This document shows positions 17,506 through 26,743 of a stretch of DNA of 64,000 nucleotides, piece after piece. The notes beneath the pieces were generated by a model. That model had not been told where the DNA came from, made no database searches, and saw only the letters and a list, made by a program, of their open reading frames with translations. The translations under genes were made by a program, and so were the position numbers. Origin of the DNA: Thalassoroseus pseudoceratinae (GTDB lineage: Bacteria > Planctomycetota > Planctomycetia > Planctomycetales > Planctomycetaceae). The stretch lies in the NCBI RefSeq assembly GCF_011634775.1, contig NZ_JAALXT010000002.1, positions 1,178,001-1,242,000 on the forward strand, in the 5' to 3' direction. Numbering within the stretch: the stretch's first letter is position 1; every line of letters begins with the position of its first letter.

Positions 17506-18378
17506 TTACCAGCCGACACGGTGGTTCAGTGGGTCGATTAGCCAGAGCCAATCGTCGAATAGGAATTCGAACCGGATTGCGAGCAACGCGATTCGCCCCA
17601 TGACGGTGAACCCGAAGGCGGCTCCAAAGGTAATCATCAACACCCAAATCCCGACCCGAGCGACTTTTCCAACCACGCCTTTGTGCTCGATCGAGAAGAA
17701 GAAGTAGACCAAACACGAGAGCACACTCAGCAGCATGACGACGTTGGCAATCGTTGGTCCCCATTGAATTTCCTCTCCAATGACCACCAGCGGGACGATG
17801 CTGATGCGAACTTGGTTGAGGAAATCGGCTTGAATGAAACCGATCAACCGCAAACCGGCAGTGGCACCAATGATGAGAGCTAACGGCCAGCGGGCGATCC
17901 AATTCCCTTTCGGCGAAAGCCGCATCAAAAGCATGATGCCGAGAATCAATGGGACAATGTAAAGCCAATCTTCGGATTGGCGGACCGGCGAGATTCCCGG
18001 CATCGCCCATGATTGAATCCAGCCGGGAAACAATTTACCCAGCAAGTTCGGCACGATGGTGGTCCAGAATCCCACGACCATCCAGTAGGCGGCGGAAACA
18101 CCAACGACAATCGCCTCGGCGAATTTATAGAACGGGTTGTCGCCATACAGAAACGAAAAAATGCACAGGGTCATCATGGCGGCAACCCAGATGCCGACCG
18201 TCCGCGACGGACTGAATTCAGCAATTCCGGCAGCGGCATCGGAAGCGTCCGCGGTGACCCATTCCTCACCGGATCGCTGTGCGAAACCATAACCCATGCC
18301 ACCGTTGGCGAGTCGCACAACGATGTACAACCCGGCGCATCCCAATAAGATTGTGGAAATCAAAGCGTTGCGAGTCAT
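17506..18378 (-). CDS. Polytopic membrane protein of the GlmL-DUF6754 operon
   Basis: 290 residues with an N-terminal helix (ISTILLGCAGLYIVVRLA), a short soluble stretch with WVTADASDAAAG, then about six to seven more membrane helices between residues 60 and 275. There is no transport or enzyme motif that I know. Its ATG overlaps the stop of the upstream gene by one base (TGATG), so the two are translationally coupled. It is the last member of the tightly packed set. Confidence 0.75.
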   Translation of the reverse strand: MTRNALISTILLGCAGLYIVVRLANGGMGYGFAQRSGEEWVTADASDAAAGIAEFSPSRTVGIWVAAMMTLCIFSFLYGDNPFYKFAEAIVVGVSAAYWMVVGFWTTIVPNLLGKLFPGWIQSWAMPGISPVRQSEDWLYIVPLILGIMLLMRLSPKGNWIARWPLALIIGATAGLRLIGFIQADFLNQVRISIVPLVVIGEEIQWGPTIANVVMLLSVLSCLVYFFFSIEHKGVVGKVARVGIWVLMITFGAAFGFTVMGRIALLAIRFEFLFDDWLWLIDPLNHRVGW

Positions 18379-19241
18379 CAGTCGAGATCTCCTCGCCGAG
18401 TGCGTTGAAAATAGACGTAATTCCCGGCGACGATGAGTGCGATCATCAGCACATGGGCAATCAATTGCGGTCCCATGCGACGTTGAGCCTCAGTGTATTT
18501 CGAGTCCGGATCGTCGCCGATGTACTTCTCGACAACGAGTTTCTCGTATTCCGCTGCCCCTTTGATCGCCGCTAGCAATCCCATCAATTGATCGGGGTAG
18601 TACGGGTACATCAGAGGCGATTGCACACCCGTGCAACCAGAGACGATGCGGATGTCATCCGGGTAAGGTGTGGCGGCGTATTGCACCCACTCCTTCGTAC
18701 CGGGATAGCCCGCACTCACGTTGCACACGAGGTCGAAGTCCTGCACGTTTTGAATGCCTCGGCACATCGGAATTTCATCAATATTCGTGCCGCGGTCGTC
18801 GGTGGTGTAGAGTTGCCGAAGGTCGGTGACAATCACTTTGATCACACCTTCGTAACCGGGTTTGAAACCAAGGTTCACGTAGTCTTCGCCATAGATGAGT
18901 TGGGGAAAATCGGGTTTGATGACCGTTTCGATGGATTGATCAATCATCTGAGGGCCGACTGGCCAAAGCGTGAGAAAGTACATTTTGACTTTTTTCTCAC
19001 AACAATGCCGCACGAACGCGGTCGCCATTGGGCCGAGTTCGCCTTCGCTGGCCGGGTCGAAGTCCATCGCGAGCAGCACCTTGTCGCCTGGTTCGAGTTT
19101 TTCGATTTCTTCAAACACGGCCAATGCCAACCCGGTGGGTTTTTCCGGAAACTGCAATTGCAGCAGAATCGGAATGCCGACGGCTAATGCCATCAGCAAA
19201 AACACCATCCGACGATCGAGTTTTTTCAGCAGTTGATACAC
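18378..19241 (-). CDS. Membrane-anchored alpha/beta protein of the GlmL-DUF6754 operon
   Basis: 287 residues from GTG 19241 (TTG 19286 is also in frame; neither has a strong ribosome site). One helix near the N-terminus (FLLMALAVGIPILLQL) and one near the C-terminus (LIAHVLMIALIVAGNYVYF) flank a soluble domain of about 220 residues. That domain alternates strands and helices like a Rossmann-type fold (KVLLAMDFDPASEG, KVKMYFLTLWP, GVIKVIVTDLRQLY, DFDLVCNVSAGY). I recognise no family. Coupling to the next gene and the shared strand place it in the same complex or pathway as the GlmL-like ATPase. Confidence 0.75.
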   Translation of the reverse strand: MYQLLKKLDRRMVFLLMALAVGIPILLQLQFPEKPTGLALAVFEEIEKLEPGDKVLLAMDFDPASEGELGPMATAFVRHCCEKKVKMYFLTLWPVGPQMIDQSIETVIKPDFPQLIYGEDYVNLGFKPGYEGVIKVIVTDLRQLYTTDDRGTNIDEIPMCRGIQNVQDFDLVCNVSAGYPGTKEWVQYAATPYPDDIRIVSGCTGVQSPLMYPYYPDQLMGLLAAIKGAAEYEKLVVEKYIGDDPDSKYTEAQRRMGPQLIAHVLMIALIVAGNYVYFQRTRRGDLD

Positions 19242-19294
19242 GGTTGATTCCGTATTCCGTTTCGCTTGCGGTGAATCACATTCCAAAGCAAAAG

Positions 19295-21133
19295 TTAATC
19301 ATCCGACGAGCCAAGGTAGGACCGGTCGATCCCCAGTAGCACTTTCAAAGATGTCGAGACCACGCCCAAGGCAATACCGATCATGATCGCTCGCATCCCC
19401 GCGGTGTTGAAGACTTGGCCGATGAATACGCTCATGTTTTCAATGCGGAACGGGGAGGTCTCCGGCAACCATTGTGTGAGCCAGACACCGGCGTAGGTCC
19501 GACCAAGCAAAATGATGAAGGCGGTCCCCAAAAGCAATGCCGCCTCGACGTTCTTCGCGCGGAACGCTCGGAACGCAGCCGACGCAATGTAGAACGCTAA
19601 AAGCGCGAACATCGTCGCCGTCAGTGGTTTGAACAGATATTCGTAAATCCACCAAAATGGACTGCCAGCGGCGGTGTAGTCACCCGACCATGGATACTTG
19701 GTTTGGTGGGCGGCAAAGAACACATTCGCAATTGCGTTCGTCCAAATTGTTTCGCGGCGGGCGTCTTCGGTGAGCAGTTGTTTTTGCTCTGGTGTGAGTT
19801 CGCCTTCGGTCGCGAGAGCTTGAAACAACTTCACATTGCGTTGCCCAACCGTTGGTGCAGACTTCCAGAAAGACCGAATGGCCGCCTTCTGAGCATCCGT
19901 CAATTCGCCTCGATCCGCCATCGCCTCGATCAGCTCATCGACATTCTGGGAATCGGATGCAGCAAACTCTTCAATGGCGTCGATTTGGGCGACGTTCAAT
20001 TCCACGTCGTCCGGTTTCTCCTTCTTCGGGTTGACCGCGAGCGCATCGCTGGATTGCATTTCGTCCAAGAGTTCGCAGGCCGTTTTTTCAGGGGCTTTTC
20101 CGATTCCCGCTTGATTGATTGCCGCTGTGAATTGTTCGACGGTCCAAGCGGTATCAAGAGTTTTCTCGAACGCTACCTGTTGTTCTTCCGTAAGTTCCCC
20201 ACCGGCGGCTTCGATTTCTGCTACGAATTCCTCCCGGGCGGCGGCATCGAGTGGCTTGATTCGCGGAAACTGATCGGCAAGTGTGTCGCGTTGTCCAGGC
20301 GACATCGGGCCGGTCCACGCAAGTTCCCGTGTTTCCGTGTTGTAGTCGGCGACGGTGGTCATCGAATCCGGCAGTGTGAACGAGCCCAAGACGTCCGGCA
20401 GCGTGTTCTCGGTGGTTGTTCGCGTTTGCTCGTACAACTTGGCGACGGCGTCTTGCCATTCGGGCTCTGAACTCAGGTCGAGCAATGTCTCGCGGTCTTC
20501 GCCCGTCATCACCCCTTGAAAGGACAATGCTTCGTGATCTTTTCGAAATCGAATCTTTCCACGGAGCGACTCTGGCGGTTGAGCTTTCTCGGCGAGTTGC
20601 TCGATCCGACATCGCCAAGCGAGACTGGAATCGTAATCCCGCAGGTCTTGTGCTTGGTTGCGTTGCATCCAACCGGTGAATTCGATTTTCCCATCTGTTT
20701 CCCGAAGTTGTCCGTGAACTGACGGTGGCAACTCGTTGTACTCGTCGTCGGTGTGAACCGGGATTTCACCTTCCACTGTGAAGACTTGCGATTCAGGAAA
20801 CGCGGTGAGCGAGAGGTCCGCGAAGACTTCGCCATAAAACTCTTGATTGGTGGACGGCGGTGCTCCGAACTTGGCGAGTCCAAGCACGAGCGTAATGAGA
20901 AACGCAACGAGCGTGACAACCGCGTATCCCCAGCCGGCATTGCGATTGCTGATCTTCTTGAGATTGTGCATCAACAAGTTGCCGCCACCGAGGACGAACG
21001 CAATCGCAGCAAGAATATCGAACCAAACCGCCGCCGTCTCGCCCCAACTCACCGTCGCGGGAATGAACGACGCAACGATCAGCACGAAGCCAGTCGTGGC
21101 GGTAATCAGTAGTGGAACCGTGTTTTTCAGCAT
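19295..21133 (-). CDS. Large membrane protein with EF-x-LTEEQ-type helical repeats, unknown
   Basis: 612 residues. Three N-terminal membrane helices (about 5-25, 37-55, 70-90) are followed by a soluble region of roughly 380 residues, then four C-terminal helices (about 490-600). The soluble part repeats a helical theme, GELTEEQQVAFEKTLDT, GELTDAQKAAIRSFWKS and GELTPEQKQLLTEDA, each with an acidic start, which may be a small domain in three copies. No catalytic motif is seen. It sits between the DUF6754 gene (51 bases) and the alpha/beta membrane gene in a minus-strand operon. Confidence 0.78.
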   Translation of the reverse strand: MLKNTVPLLITATTGFVLIVASFIPATVSWGETAAVWFDILAAIAFVLGGGNLLMHNLKKISNRNAGWGYAVVTLVAFLITLVLGLAKFGAPPSTNQEFYGEVFADLSLTAFPESQVFTVEGEIPVHTDDEYNELPPSVHGQLRETDGKIEFTGWMQRNQAQDLRDYDSSLAWRCRIEQLAEKAQPPESLRGKIRFRKDHEALSFQGVMTGEDRETLLDLSSEPEWQDAVAKLYEQTRTTTENTLPDVLGSFTLPDSMTTVADYNTETRELAWTGPMSPGQRDTLADQFPRIKPLDAAAREEFVAEIEAAGGELTEEQQVAFEKTLDTAWTVEQFTAAINQAGIGKAPEKTACELLDEMQSSDALAVNPKKEKPDDVELNVAQIDAIEEFAASDSQNVDELIEAMADRGELTDAQKAAIRSFWKSAPTVGQRNVKLFQALATEGELTPEQKQLLTEDARRETIWTNAIANVFFAAHQTKYPWSGDYTAAGSPFWWIYEYLFKPLTATMFALLAFYIASAAFRAFRAKNVEAALLLGTAFIILLGRTYAGVWLTQWLPETSPFRIENMSVFIGQVFNTAGMRAIMIGIALGVVSTSLKVLLGIDRSYLGSSDD

Positions 21134-21183
21134 GAATTCGTCGTCAGTTCAACAGGTAGGAGGTTGATGATCTTGCTCACGAA

Positions 21184-22410
21184 TCATTTCAAGATAACAT
21201 CCCGCAGATGCTCGACGGCGTCGGAAAATATTTCCGATCCCGTGACCTGATACAGCGTCGCGAGCACACTCCCGACGATCAATGTGAGCCCGGTGAGCAC
21301 TTTGCCAAAGTCTTGCCCCTTGAGACTGCCCAACTGATCCGGGTCGCCGGAGAGATAGGCCGACGCCGCGAAGAATTCTTCCCCGATCAGTGTGTAATCG
21401 CAAGCGGCGACGAAGAACGGCAACTGAGCCGGCATCGCGGTTCCGGCGACTTGGATGGCACCGATACTGTTGCCCATCTCGGCCAGAATCAGAGACTCCG
21501 CATAAAACACGCCGAAGTAGAAACACGCGGCCGGTTCCTCGCGGACCATATGACCGGAGAGGAACGCAGCGTAACCAAATTGCTCATCGGTTACGTAGTA
21601 AATCACATCGGGATTGAAACCCTCGGGACGACCGGCCGCAAGATACGCGGATTCCACGGTTTCGCGAGCGGCCGTCATGACGAGCGAACGACTGGTCGGC
21701 ACTTCAACTTGGACGTCGTATTCGGCGGAGGTTTTGGCTACATGCGAGAGCACCGTCAGTCCGGCGATCGTTTGGATGTCGTTGATATCTTGCACGCCGG
21801 GCACGAATAGGCACGTCTTCCCCATCTCGCAGGCCCGCCCGACGGCTTCGTCAACGGCTTCCAAACCGGCGATGCGACGGACCCTTAAAGGACGCCCCGA
21901 CCGGGCCCACGCAATAAATCCGACCACGGCTCCACAAATGACGAATGTGATGAAGGCCAACCATCGGCGATCGGCGAGGAAAAACTCTCGGGTCGGAATG
22001 GTTGGATCGTCTTCAGCCGTGTACACGAATTCGGAGCGTGTTCCGTCTTTACCAACCGCTTGCACACGGAACCAATAGGGTTCTCCCCGGCGATTCTTTC
22101 CAATGACGATCGAGGCTTTTCCGGCTTCGAAATCATCTTCCAGGGGGATCACGCCGCCGACGTCTTCGTAGAGCCCACCCCACTCGGCGGTTCGCTGAAT
22201 CGTATACAAAGCGACTGGGGAGGCGGCAGATTCGTCTTCCGTGAATTTGTCGTCAGGAGAAAGCCCAAACGTCACCACGATGCTCGAACCGTCATCGCCG
22301 CCGTAGTCCTCGGCTTGCACGTCGGTCGGCGGTGCAGGCGCTGCCCATGCGTGGGTGGCCCACAGCGACGCGATTCCGAAGGCCAATAGTTTCGCAACCA
22401 AATGGTTCAT
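21184..22410 (-). CDS. DUF6754 membrane protein with N-terminal fibronectin-like domain
   Basis: 408 residues. A cleavable signal peptide (ending ATHAWA-AP) leads into a fibronectin III-like domain (PAPPTDVQAEDYG to YWFRVQAVGKDGTRS). Then comes a membrane helix (WLAFITFVICGAVVGFIAW) and a cytoplasmic alpha/beta domain with GKTCLFVPGVQDINDIQTIAGL and GEEFFAASAYLSGDPDQLGSLKGQDFGK, which I take for DUF6754. A last helix lies near the C-terminus. Its ATG overlaps the stop of the upstream gene by 4 bases (ATGA). The function of DUF6754 is not known to me. The linkage to a GlmL-like ATPase is the main clue. Confidence 0.8.
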   Translation of the reverse strand: MNHLVAKLLAFGIASLWATHAWAAPAPPTDVQAEDYGGDDGSSIVVTFGLSPDDKFTEDESAASPVALYTIQRTAEWGGLYEDVGGVIPLEDDFEAGKASIVIGKNRRGEPYWFRVQAVGKDGTRSEFVYTAEDDPTIPTREFFLADRRWLAFITFVICGAVVGFIAWARSGRPLRVRRIAGLEAVDEAVGRACEMGKTCLFVPGVQDINDIQTIAGLTVLSHVAKTSAEYDVQVEVPTSRSLVMTAARETVESAYLAAGRPEGFNPDVIYYVTDEQFGYAAFLSGHMVREEPAACFYFGVFYAESLILAEMGNSIGAIQVAGTAMPAQLPFFVAACDYTLIGEEFFAASAYLSGDPDQLGSLKGQDFGKVLTGLTLIVGSVLATLYQVTGSEIFSDAVEHLRDVILK

Positions 22411-23534
22411 AGTTCGATCAATTCCACATTCGCTCGGGGGACGCGGACTTGTTCGCCGTCGTTGAGTTTGACATCCAGAACACGGGCCTTCGATCCCGAT
22501 CCAAGGATCGCCGGTTCCGCTGGCAAATCGGCCACTTCACCGAGTCGCCCAAAATAGGGATCGCGAATAATTCGGACCGGCCGACCGACTTCGAGTTGAC
22601 CGCCGAAGTGTCTTGGTTCTTGCACTTGAGACAATTCACCCGCGGCTAAGGGAATCAGAATTTCCGGCCGCATCACACCGGCTCGGATTTGTGTGGCTCC
22701 GTTCACCGCAGCGGACTGCCCGACGTGCGTGCGGAGCAGGTCGAAGGTTCGCTCAGCCATTGCGATATCACCAAAGCCCTCGGTGATGATGACGGTCGTG
22801 CCGACGTGTTCCGATCCGGTGACCGCGACACCAAGATCGTATCCCAAGATATCTTTAAGATCGGAGTCGTCCATCCCTCCAGAGATGATCGCGGCGGCAC
22901 CAATCTCGATCGCTTTCCGGACGGCATCGCCCGTCATGCGGGCTCCACCAATGATGATTTTGTCTTTCAAGTTGTCGGTCACACGATCGGCGGTCAGTTC
23001 GTCGTGCGGCGTCTCGCAGACACTCTCCAGCACCCCATAAGCTTCGCCGCCGATTCCAAAGATGCCCTGGACATAGCAGATGTCCGCTTCGATGACGCAA
23101 CCTTCGTTCGGCAAAACTTCGACGACTTCACCCGTGAGATACGCCAAAACCTGAATCGGTCGCGGTTGGCCCCGAAGAATCACCTGCCCCGTCACACCGG
23201 AAATCGATTCGACAACCCCAGCCGTCTTCGCTTGGTACTCACTCTTGAAGAATCCAAAGATGCCCTCGGATCGTGCAATCGTTTGACCGACTTCGACCGA
23301 ATCCCCTTCTTTCACCAACAAAGACTTCGGCACATCGCCTGGCGAAATCGCCAGTACGTTCGCCAAGTTCACCGGGAAAATATCGCCCGGCATGTCGGTC
23401 TGGGCGGCGACATCTCTCGCCTGGACCTTGTCGCCTTTTTTGACCATCACATCACCCGACAGCGGTAGAATCCGCCGCACCTGGTGGCGAATCCGCGGGG
23501 TGACTTTCAATCCGGGAGTGTAGGCTTGAGACAT
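22407..23534 (-). CDS. Barrel-sandwich/KOW-like protein of the GlmL-DUF6754 operon
   Basis: 375 residues without signal or membrane helix. The N-terminal third has two biotinyl/lipoyl-like barrel-sandwich patterns (LPLSGDVMVKKGDKVQARDVAA and LLVKEGDSVEVGQTIARSEG), but no MKM-type modified lysine. This resembles the RnfC hammerhead more than a biotin carrier. The middle part (KIIIGGARMTGDAVRKAIEIGAAAIISGG) looks like an alpha/beta nucleotide or ligand domain. The C-terminal GRPVRIIRDPYFGRLGEVADLP is a KOW-like SH3 barrel. It starts 23 bases after the GlmL-like gene and overlaps the DUF6754 gene, so it is firmly part of this operon. Function unknown. Confidence 0.78.
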   Translation of the reverse strand: MSQAYTPGLKVTPRIRHQVRRILPLSGDVMVKKGDKVQARDVAAQTDMPGDIFPVNLANVLAISPGDVPKSLLVKEGDSVEVGQTIARSEGIFGFFKSEYQAKTAGVVESISGVTGQVILRGQPRPIQVLAYLTGEVVEVLPNEGCVIEADICYVQGIFGIGGEAYGVLESVCETPHDELTADRVTDNLKDKIIIGGARMTGDAVRKAIEIGAAAIISGGMDDSDLKDILGYDLGVAVTGSEHVGTTVIITEGFGDIAMAERTFDLLRTHVGQSAAVNGATQIRAGVMRPEILIPLAAGELSQVQEPRHFGGQLEVGRPVRIIRDPYFGRLGEVADLPAEPAILGSGSKARVLDVKLNDGEQVRVPRANVELIEL

Positions 23535-23557
23535 TGGTTTGATTCAGTCGTTTGAAT

Positions 23558-25360
23558 TCAGTCGTATAGTCGTAGGGCTTGGATCCACTTCGTTACGGTT
23601 TCTCGGGGTTGATCGGGCAGTGCGAGCGGGCGGCCACGGGCGTCGAGGATGAGACCGACTTCTCCGCCACGGACGTCCGCTTCGTATTCCTTCCCCGGTC
23701 CCGCACCGACATCGAACCCACGAGCCGGTTGAATCCGAATATGGGCAGTTTCGTCGGGAGCTAACGGAAACATGCGGAGTTCACCGAACGCCATTTCGCC
23801 GTGTTCGTTCAAATTCGGGGCTTGCAGATCATAGCTGAAACAGCGTTTGCCAACCTTGCCCTGCCCCTTCGGTGCGACGCACGTTCCGAGATAAATCAAG
23901 CAGTCTTTCTCGAAGACTTCCAGAGCCGCTTGAGCGTGCACTTGCGCTAGCACGCCGAGATGGGGCATCATGAAGATGCTGTCTTTGGCGAGTCTTGTGA
24001 CTCCTTCGGGTTCAAACGCATCGATCAGCATGGCCGCCGTCTGGTGCATTCGCGGTGCGTGCGACAACACCCCACCGGAAGCAACGAGCAGATTGAGTTT
24101 CATGTTGTCGACAATGGTTTCTCCACCGCCGGATTGCGTGAAGGTATCGCCGACGGTCCGCTGTTGCTGCACACCTTGCAGAGTGGTGGCGAATTCCTTG
24201 TGCTGGAGATACGCCAACCGCAATGCTTCTCGTGAGACCGCTTGCTCGAAGACCAACGCTTCGAGTGTCTGCGGGATCGTGGTCGGGCGGATCATCTTGT
24301 TCTTCACACGGTTTCGCAACTCGCGTTCGTCCATGTCGAGATGCACCCACCGCAGGACGGAATCCAGGGTGGCTTCGGCGACGACATTCGAGATGGAGTA
24401 ACTCATCCCGAGATTCGCTGACACCGTTCGGTTGAATGTGGGTTTGCCATCAGGACCGGGAAACACACTGAACACGTCAGTTGTCGCTCCGCCGATGTCC
24501 ACCGCCACCGCGTTCACGCCTTGTCGTTCGGCGATCGTGCGGAGAATATCGCCGACGGCTCCCGGCGTGGGCATGATCGGCGCGTCGGTCCAGCCGATGA
24601 GTTTGTTGTAACCCGGAGCGTGGGCCATCACGTGTTCCAGGAACAGATCGTGAATGGCATCGCGGGCGGGTGCGAGATTCTCGCGTTCCAACACCGGGCG
24701 GATGTTCGGCACGGTTTTCAGTTCGACATTGTCGTCAAAGACGTCCTCCACCAGCGGAGCGGCTTCCGCGTTGCCGGCGTAGATTAGCGGCATGCGGTAT
24801 TGGCTCCCAAACCGTGGTTGCGGTCGGGCGGGAGCGATGAGTTCGGCGATCTCGACAACTTTCCGTGAATTCCCACCATCGGTTCCGCCGGAGAGCAGGA
24901 TCATGTCCGGACGGAGTTCGCGGATGCGTTGGATTTGCTCGTGTGGCAACCGTTTGTCGTTGGCGGCAATCATATCCATCACGATCGCCCCAGCTCCGAG
25001 TGCGGCTCGTTTCGCACTGGCCCCGGTCATCTGCCGCACCAAGCCAGCGACCATCATTTGCAGTCCGCCACCGGCGCTCGACGTGGAGATGTAAACATCA
25101 CAGCCGACATCCCCGTTGGCGGGCCGGATGATTTGTCCGTCGTCATCGACCAATTTTCGACCCGCGAGTTCCCCGACTTCCGTGACCGCGTTGATCACGC
25201 CCGCCGTCACGTCGGCCACCGGTTCTTCCACCGTCGTCGGGGCTTCGCCACGATACGTTTGCCGATACTGACCGTCGATCTTTTCGATCAAAATCGCTTT
25301 GGTCGTCGTGCTGCCACAGTCGGTGGCGAGAATGACTTGGATATCGTCGGGGTTGGGCAT
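23558..25360 (-). CDS. GlmL/MutL-family ASKHA ATPase
   Basis: 600 residues. The actin-like ATPase signatures are clear: phosphate-1 motif LATDCGSTTTKAIL near residue 11, AGAIVMDMIAAND, and phosphate-2 motif VDIGGATTDVFSVF near residue 290. The whole length matches the family annotated as glutamate mutase component L, a proposed reactivase for cobalamin-dependent glutamate mutase. Neither mutase subunit nor any B12-binding DxHxxG protein is in the window; the gene instead leads a run of membrane proteins including DUF6754. Its ATP-driven work here is therefore probably on those partners, which is inference. Confidence 0.9.
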   Translation of the reverse strand: MPNPDDIQVILATDCGSTTTKAILIEKIDGQYRQTYRGEAPTTVEEPVADVTAGVINAVTEVGELAGRKLVDDDGQIIRPANGDVGCDVYISTSSAGGGLQMMVAGLVRQMTGASAKRAALGAGAIVMDMIAANDKRLPHEQIQRIRELRPDMILLSGGTDGGNSRKVVEIAELIAPARPQPRFGSQYRMPLIYAGNAEAAPLVEDVFDDNVELKTVPNIRPVLERENLAPARDAIHDLFLEHVMAHAPGYNKLIGWTDAPIMPTPGAVGDILRTIAERQGVNAVAVDIGGATTDVFSVFPGPDGKPTFNRTVSANLGMSYSISNVVAEATLDSVLRWVHLDMDERELRNRVKNKMIRPTTIPQTLEALVFEQAVSREALRLAYLQHKEFATTLQGVQQQRTVGDTFTQSGGGETIVDNMKLNLLVASGGVLSHAPRMHQTAAMLIDAFEPEGVTRLAKDSIFMMPHLGVLAQVHAQAALEVFEKDCLIYLGTCVAPKGQGKVGKRCFSYDLQAPNLNEHGEMAFGELRMFPLAPDETAHIRIQPARGFDVGAGPGKEYEADVRGGEVGLILDARGRPLALPDQPRETVTKWIQALRLYD

Positions 25361-25409
25361 GGGGATTGTGAGTCGTCAGTGGACCGTTATGGGTTATCAG
25401 TTGACAGCG

Positions 25410-25793
25410 TTAATCATCGAACTTCTGGTTGATTTCGATTGGCAATCCGTCTGGATCGGAAATCTCCAATACCGTTTCTTCGTCATAGAATTCAATGGGA
25501 ACACCTGCATTGACGCAACGTTCGTGCAAGGCTTGCAGGTCATCCGTTTCGAGCCAAAGAAGGAATGTCGACTGTTCCGGGTAGAACCCGGCTGGCATCG
25601 GGCGACTTGCGTTTGGCATGATACTGATGGTGATGTCGCCAAGTTGATACCACCGGCATACGCCTGGTTCCTCACCACCTCGAACGAGTCGGAATCCGAG
25701 AACGTCGATGTAGAATTCTTCCGAACGCCAGCGGTCGGTGCACGATAGGCACACGCACAAGCCTCGACATTCCACCGTTCGTGGTTTAGCCAT
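25410..25793 (-). CDS. VOC superfamily protein (glyoxalase/dioxygenase fold)
   Basis: 127 residues, one full vicinal-oxygen-chelate module pair: RSEEFYIDVLGFRLVRGGEEPGV, later ETDDLQALHERCVNAGVPI and the closing LEISDPDGLPIEI with the conserved metal-ligand Glu. The first-strand His or Glu ligand is not obvious (CLSCTD). ATG 25793 overlaps the stop of the upstream gene by 8 bases. The GlmL gene starts 49 bases downstream. The substrate is unknown. Confidence 0.85.
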   Translation of the reverse strand: MAKPRTVECRGLCVCLSCTDRWRSEEFYIDVLGFRLVRGGEEPGVCRWYQLGDITISIMPNASRPMPAGFYPEQSTFLLWLETDDLQALHERCVNAGVPIEFYDEETVLEISDPDGLPIEINQKFDD

Positions 25794-26154
25794 CGGACTC
25801 ACCCCCTGCGTTGGAATTCACCGCCGCGTCATGTTTTTCTTCCGCGTCTTCGAGTTGCTGGATCAGGAATTCGATCGAGCCCCGGTGTTCCAGCATTTCC
25901 GCCAGGTGCGTTGACGTTTTCGAGTTCGTCACTGTCGTGATCATCGGATTGAAGAAGTGCAACGCCTGGGAACTGAGGAAATTCAGCGGGCGGGACATTT
26001 CTAGTGTGACCAAGGCCGGCGCCACCAGCCGTCGCCGGATGACTTCTTGCACTAACTTGTCGACAAGTTCTCGTTGCTCGGGTGTTGGTTCGAAGTCCTC
26101 GGCTTTTTCCACCGCGAATGCGTGACGGAGCCAATCGGGAATGCGGGGTTTCAT
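25786..26154 (-). CDS. Small unknown protein
   Basis: 122 residues, start at ATG 26154 with GGGAGGGAG 4 bases upstream and an ATGA overlap with the preceding gene. It is helical, with RIPDWLRHAFAVEK at the N-terminus and MLEHRGSIEFLIQQLEDAEEK near the end. No family recognised. The sequence MSRPLNFLSSQALHFFNPMI is mildly hydrophobic and may be an amphipathic membrane-binding helix. Confidence 0.72.
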   Translation of the reverse strand: MKPRIPDWLRHAFAVEKAEDFEPTPEQRELVDKLVQEVIRRRLVAPALVTLEMSRPLNFLSSQALHFFNPMITTVTNSKTSTHLAEMLEHRGSIEFLIQQLEDAEEKHDAAVNSNAGGESDG

Positions 26155-26648
26155 GCGACTCCCTCCCGGTTGGGCTTGGAGGAAGTAGGTGTCGCCGCTG
26201 GTTTCCACGACGCCGCGTGTTGACGGTGCTCAACGACGATCTCCGACGCATGGCGACCAATTCGCTCGACTACTTCCCCGCAATTGCCAGCGAAGGTGAG
26301 CGTCAATTCCCGCGTTTGCAAGTAACGGCGTGACGGACGTCGCAAGCGGACCAGCCCGCCTTGTTCGTCGACGGTCACGCTCAGAATCTCGGGCCAAGCA
26401 ACGGACGAGTCCGCGAGGCCCATCCGAATCTGGATGCCCTCCGCGTTGATGAGGTACACCGTCGGCCACCAGAATTGTTGTAACGTCCAGAGGAAGACGA
26501 CGGCGGCGAATCCGCCCCACATCCAATGACTGCCCCACAACGCAATGCAGTATGAGCAAACGATCAGCGAACCGAGGACGAGGACCGCAAGCCACGGGTG
26601 CTTTCGGGCGGGGTGAACAGTCCAAGTGTATGTGGTATCAGCCGTCAA
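26151..26648 (-). CDS. Two-helix membrane protein with PH-like domain
   Basis: 165 residues from TTG 26648, which has AGGGA 9 bases upstream; the frame is open further left. Two membrane helices (about 20-38 and 45-62) are followed by a PH-like strand pattern (TVYLINAEGIQIRMGLADSSVAWPEILSVTVDEQGGLVRL), as in the YdbT/bPH families. It is the first gene of the minus-strand run whose stop and start overlap the next gene (ATGA). Function unknown. Confidence 0.7.
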   Translation of the reverse strand: MTADTTYTWTVHPARKHPWLAVLVLGSLIVCSYCIALWGSHWMWGGFAAVVFLWTLQQFWWPTVYLINAEGIQIRMGLADSSVAWPEILSVTVDEQGGLVRLRRPSRRYLQTRELTLTFAGNCGEVVERIGRHASEIVVEHRQHAASWKPAATPTSSKPNREGVA

Positions 26649-26743
26649 CGAAACAATCCCTGCCGGGTGACGGAAATCGAGTGCGTTAAGAACATACCAA
26701 GCTGGTACGCAAATTGCGACTTTGTCGGCCAAACGGAAATTTT

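Noticed and set aside
23558-25360. Functional glutamate mutase pathway
   Set aside because: Only the L-type ATPase is present; there is no MutS/MutE or cobalamin-binding motif in the window.
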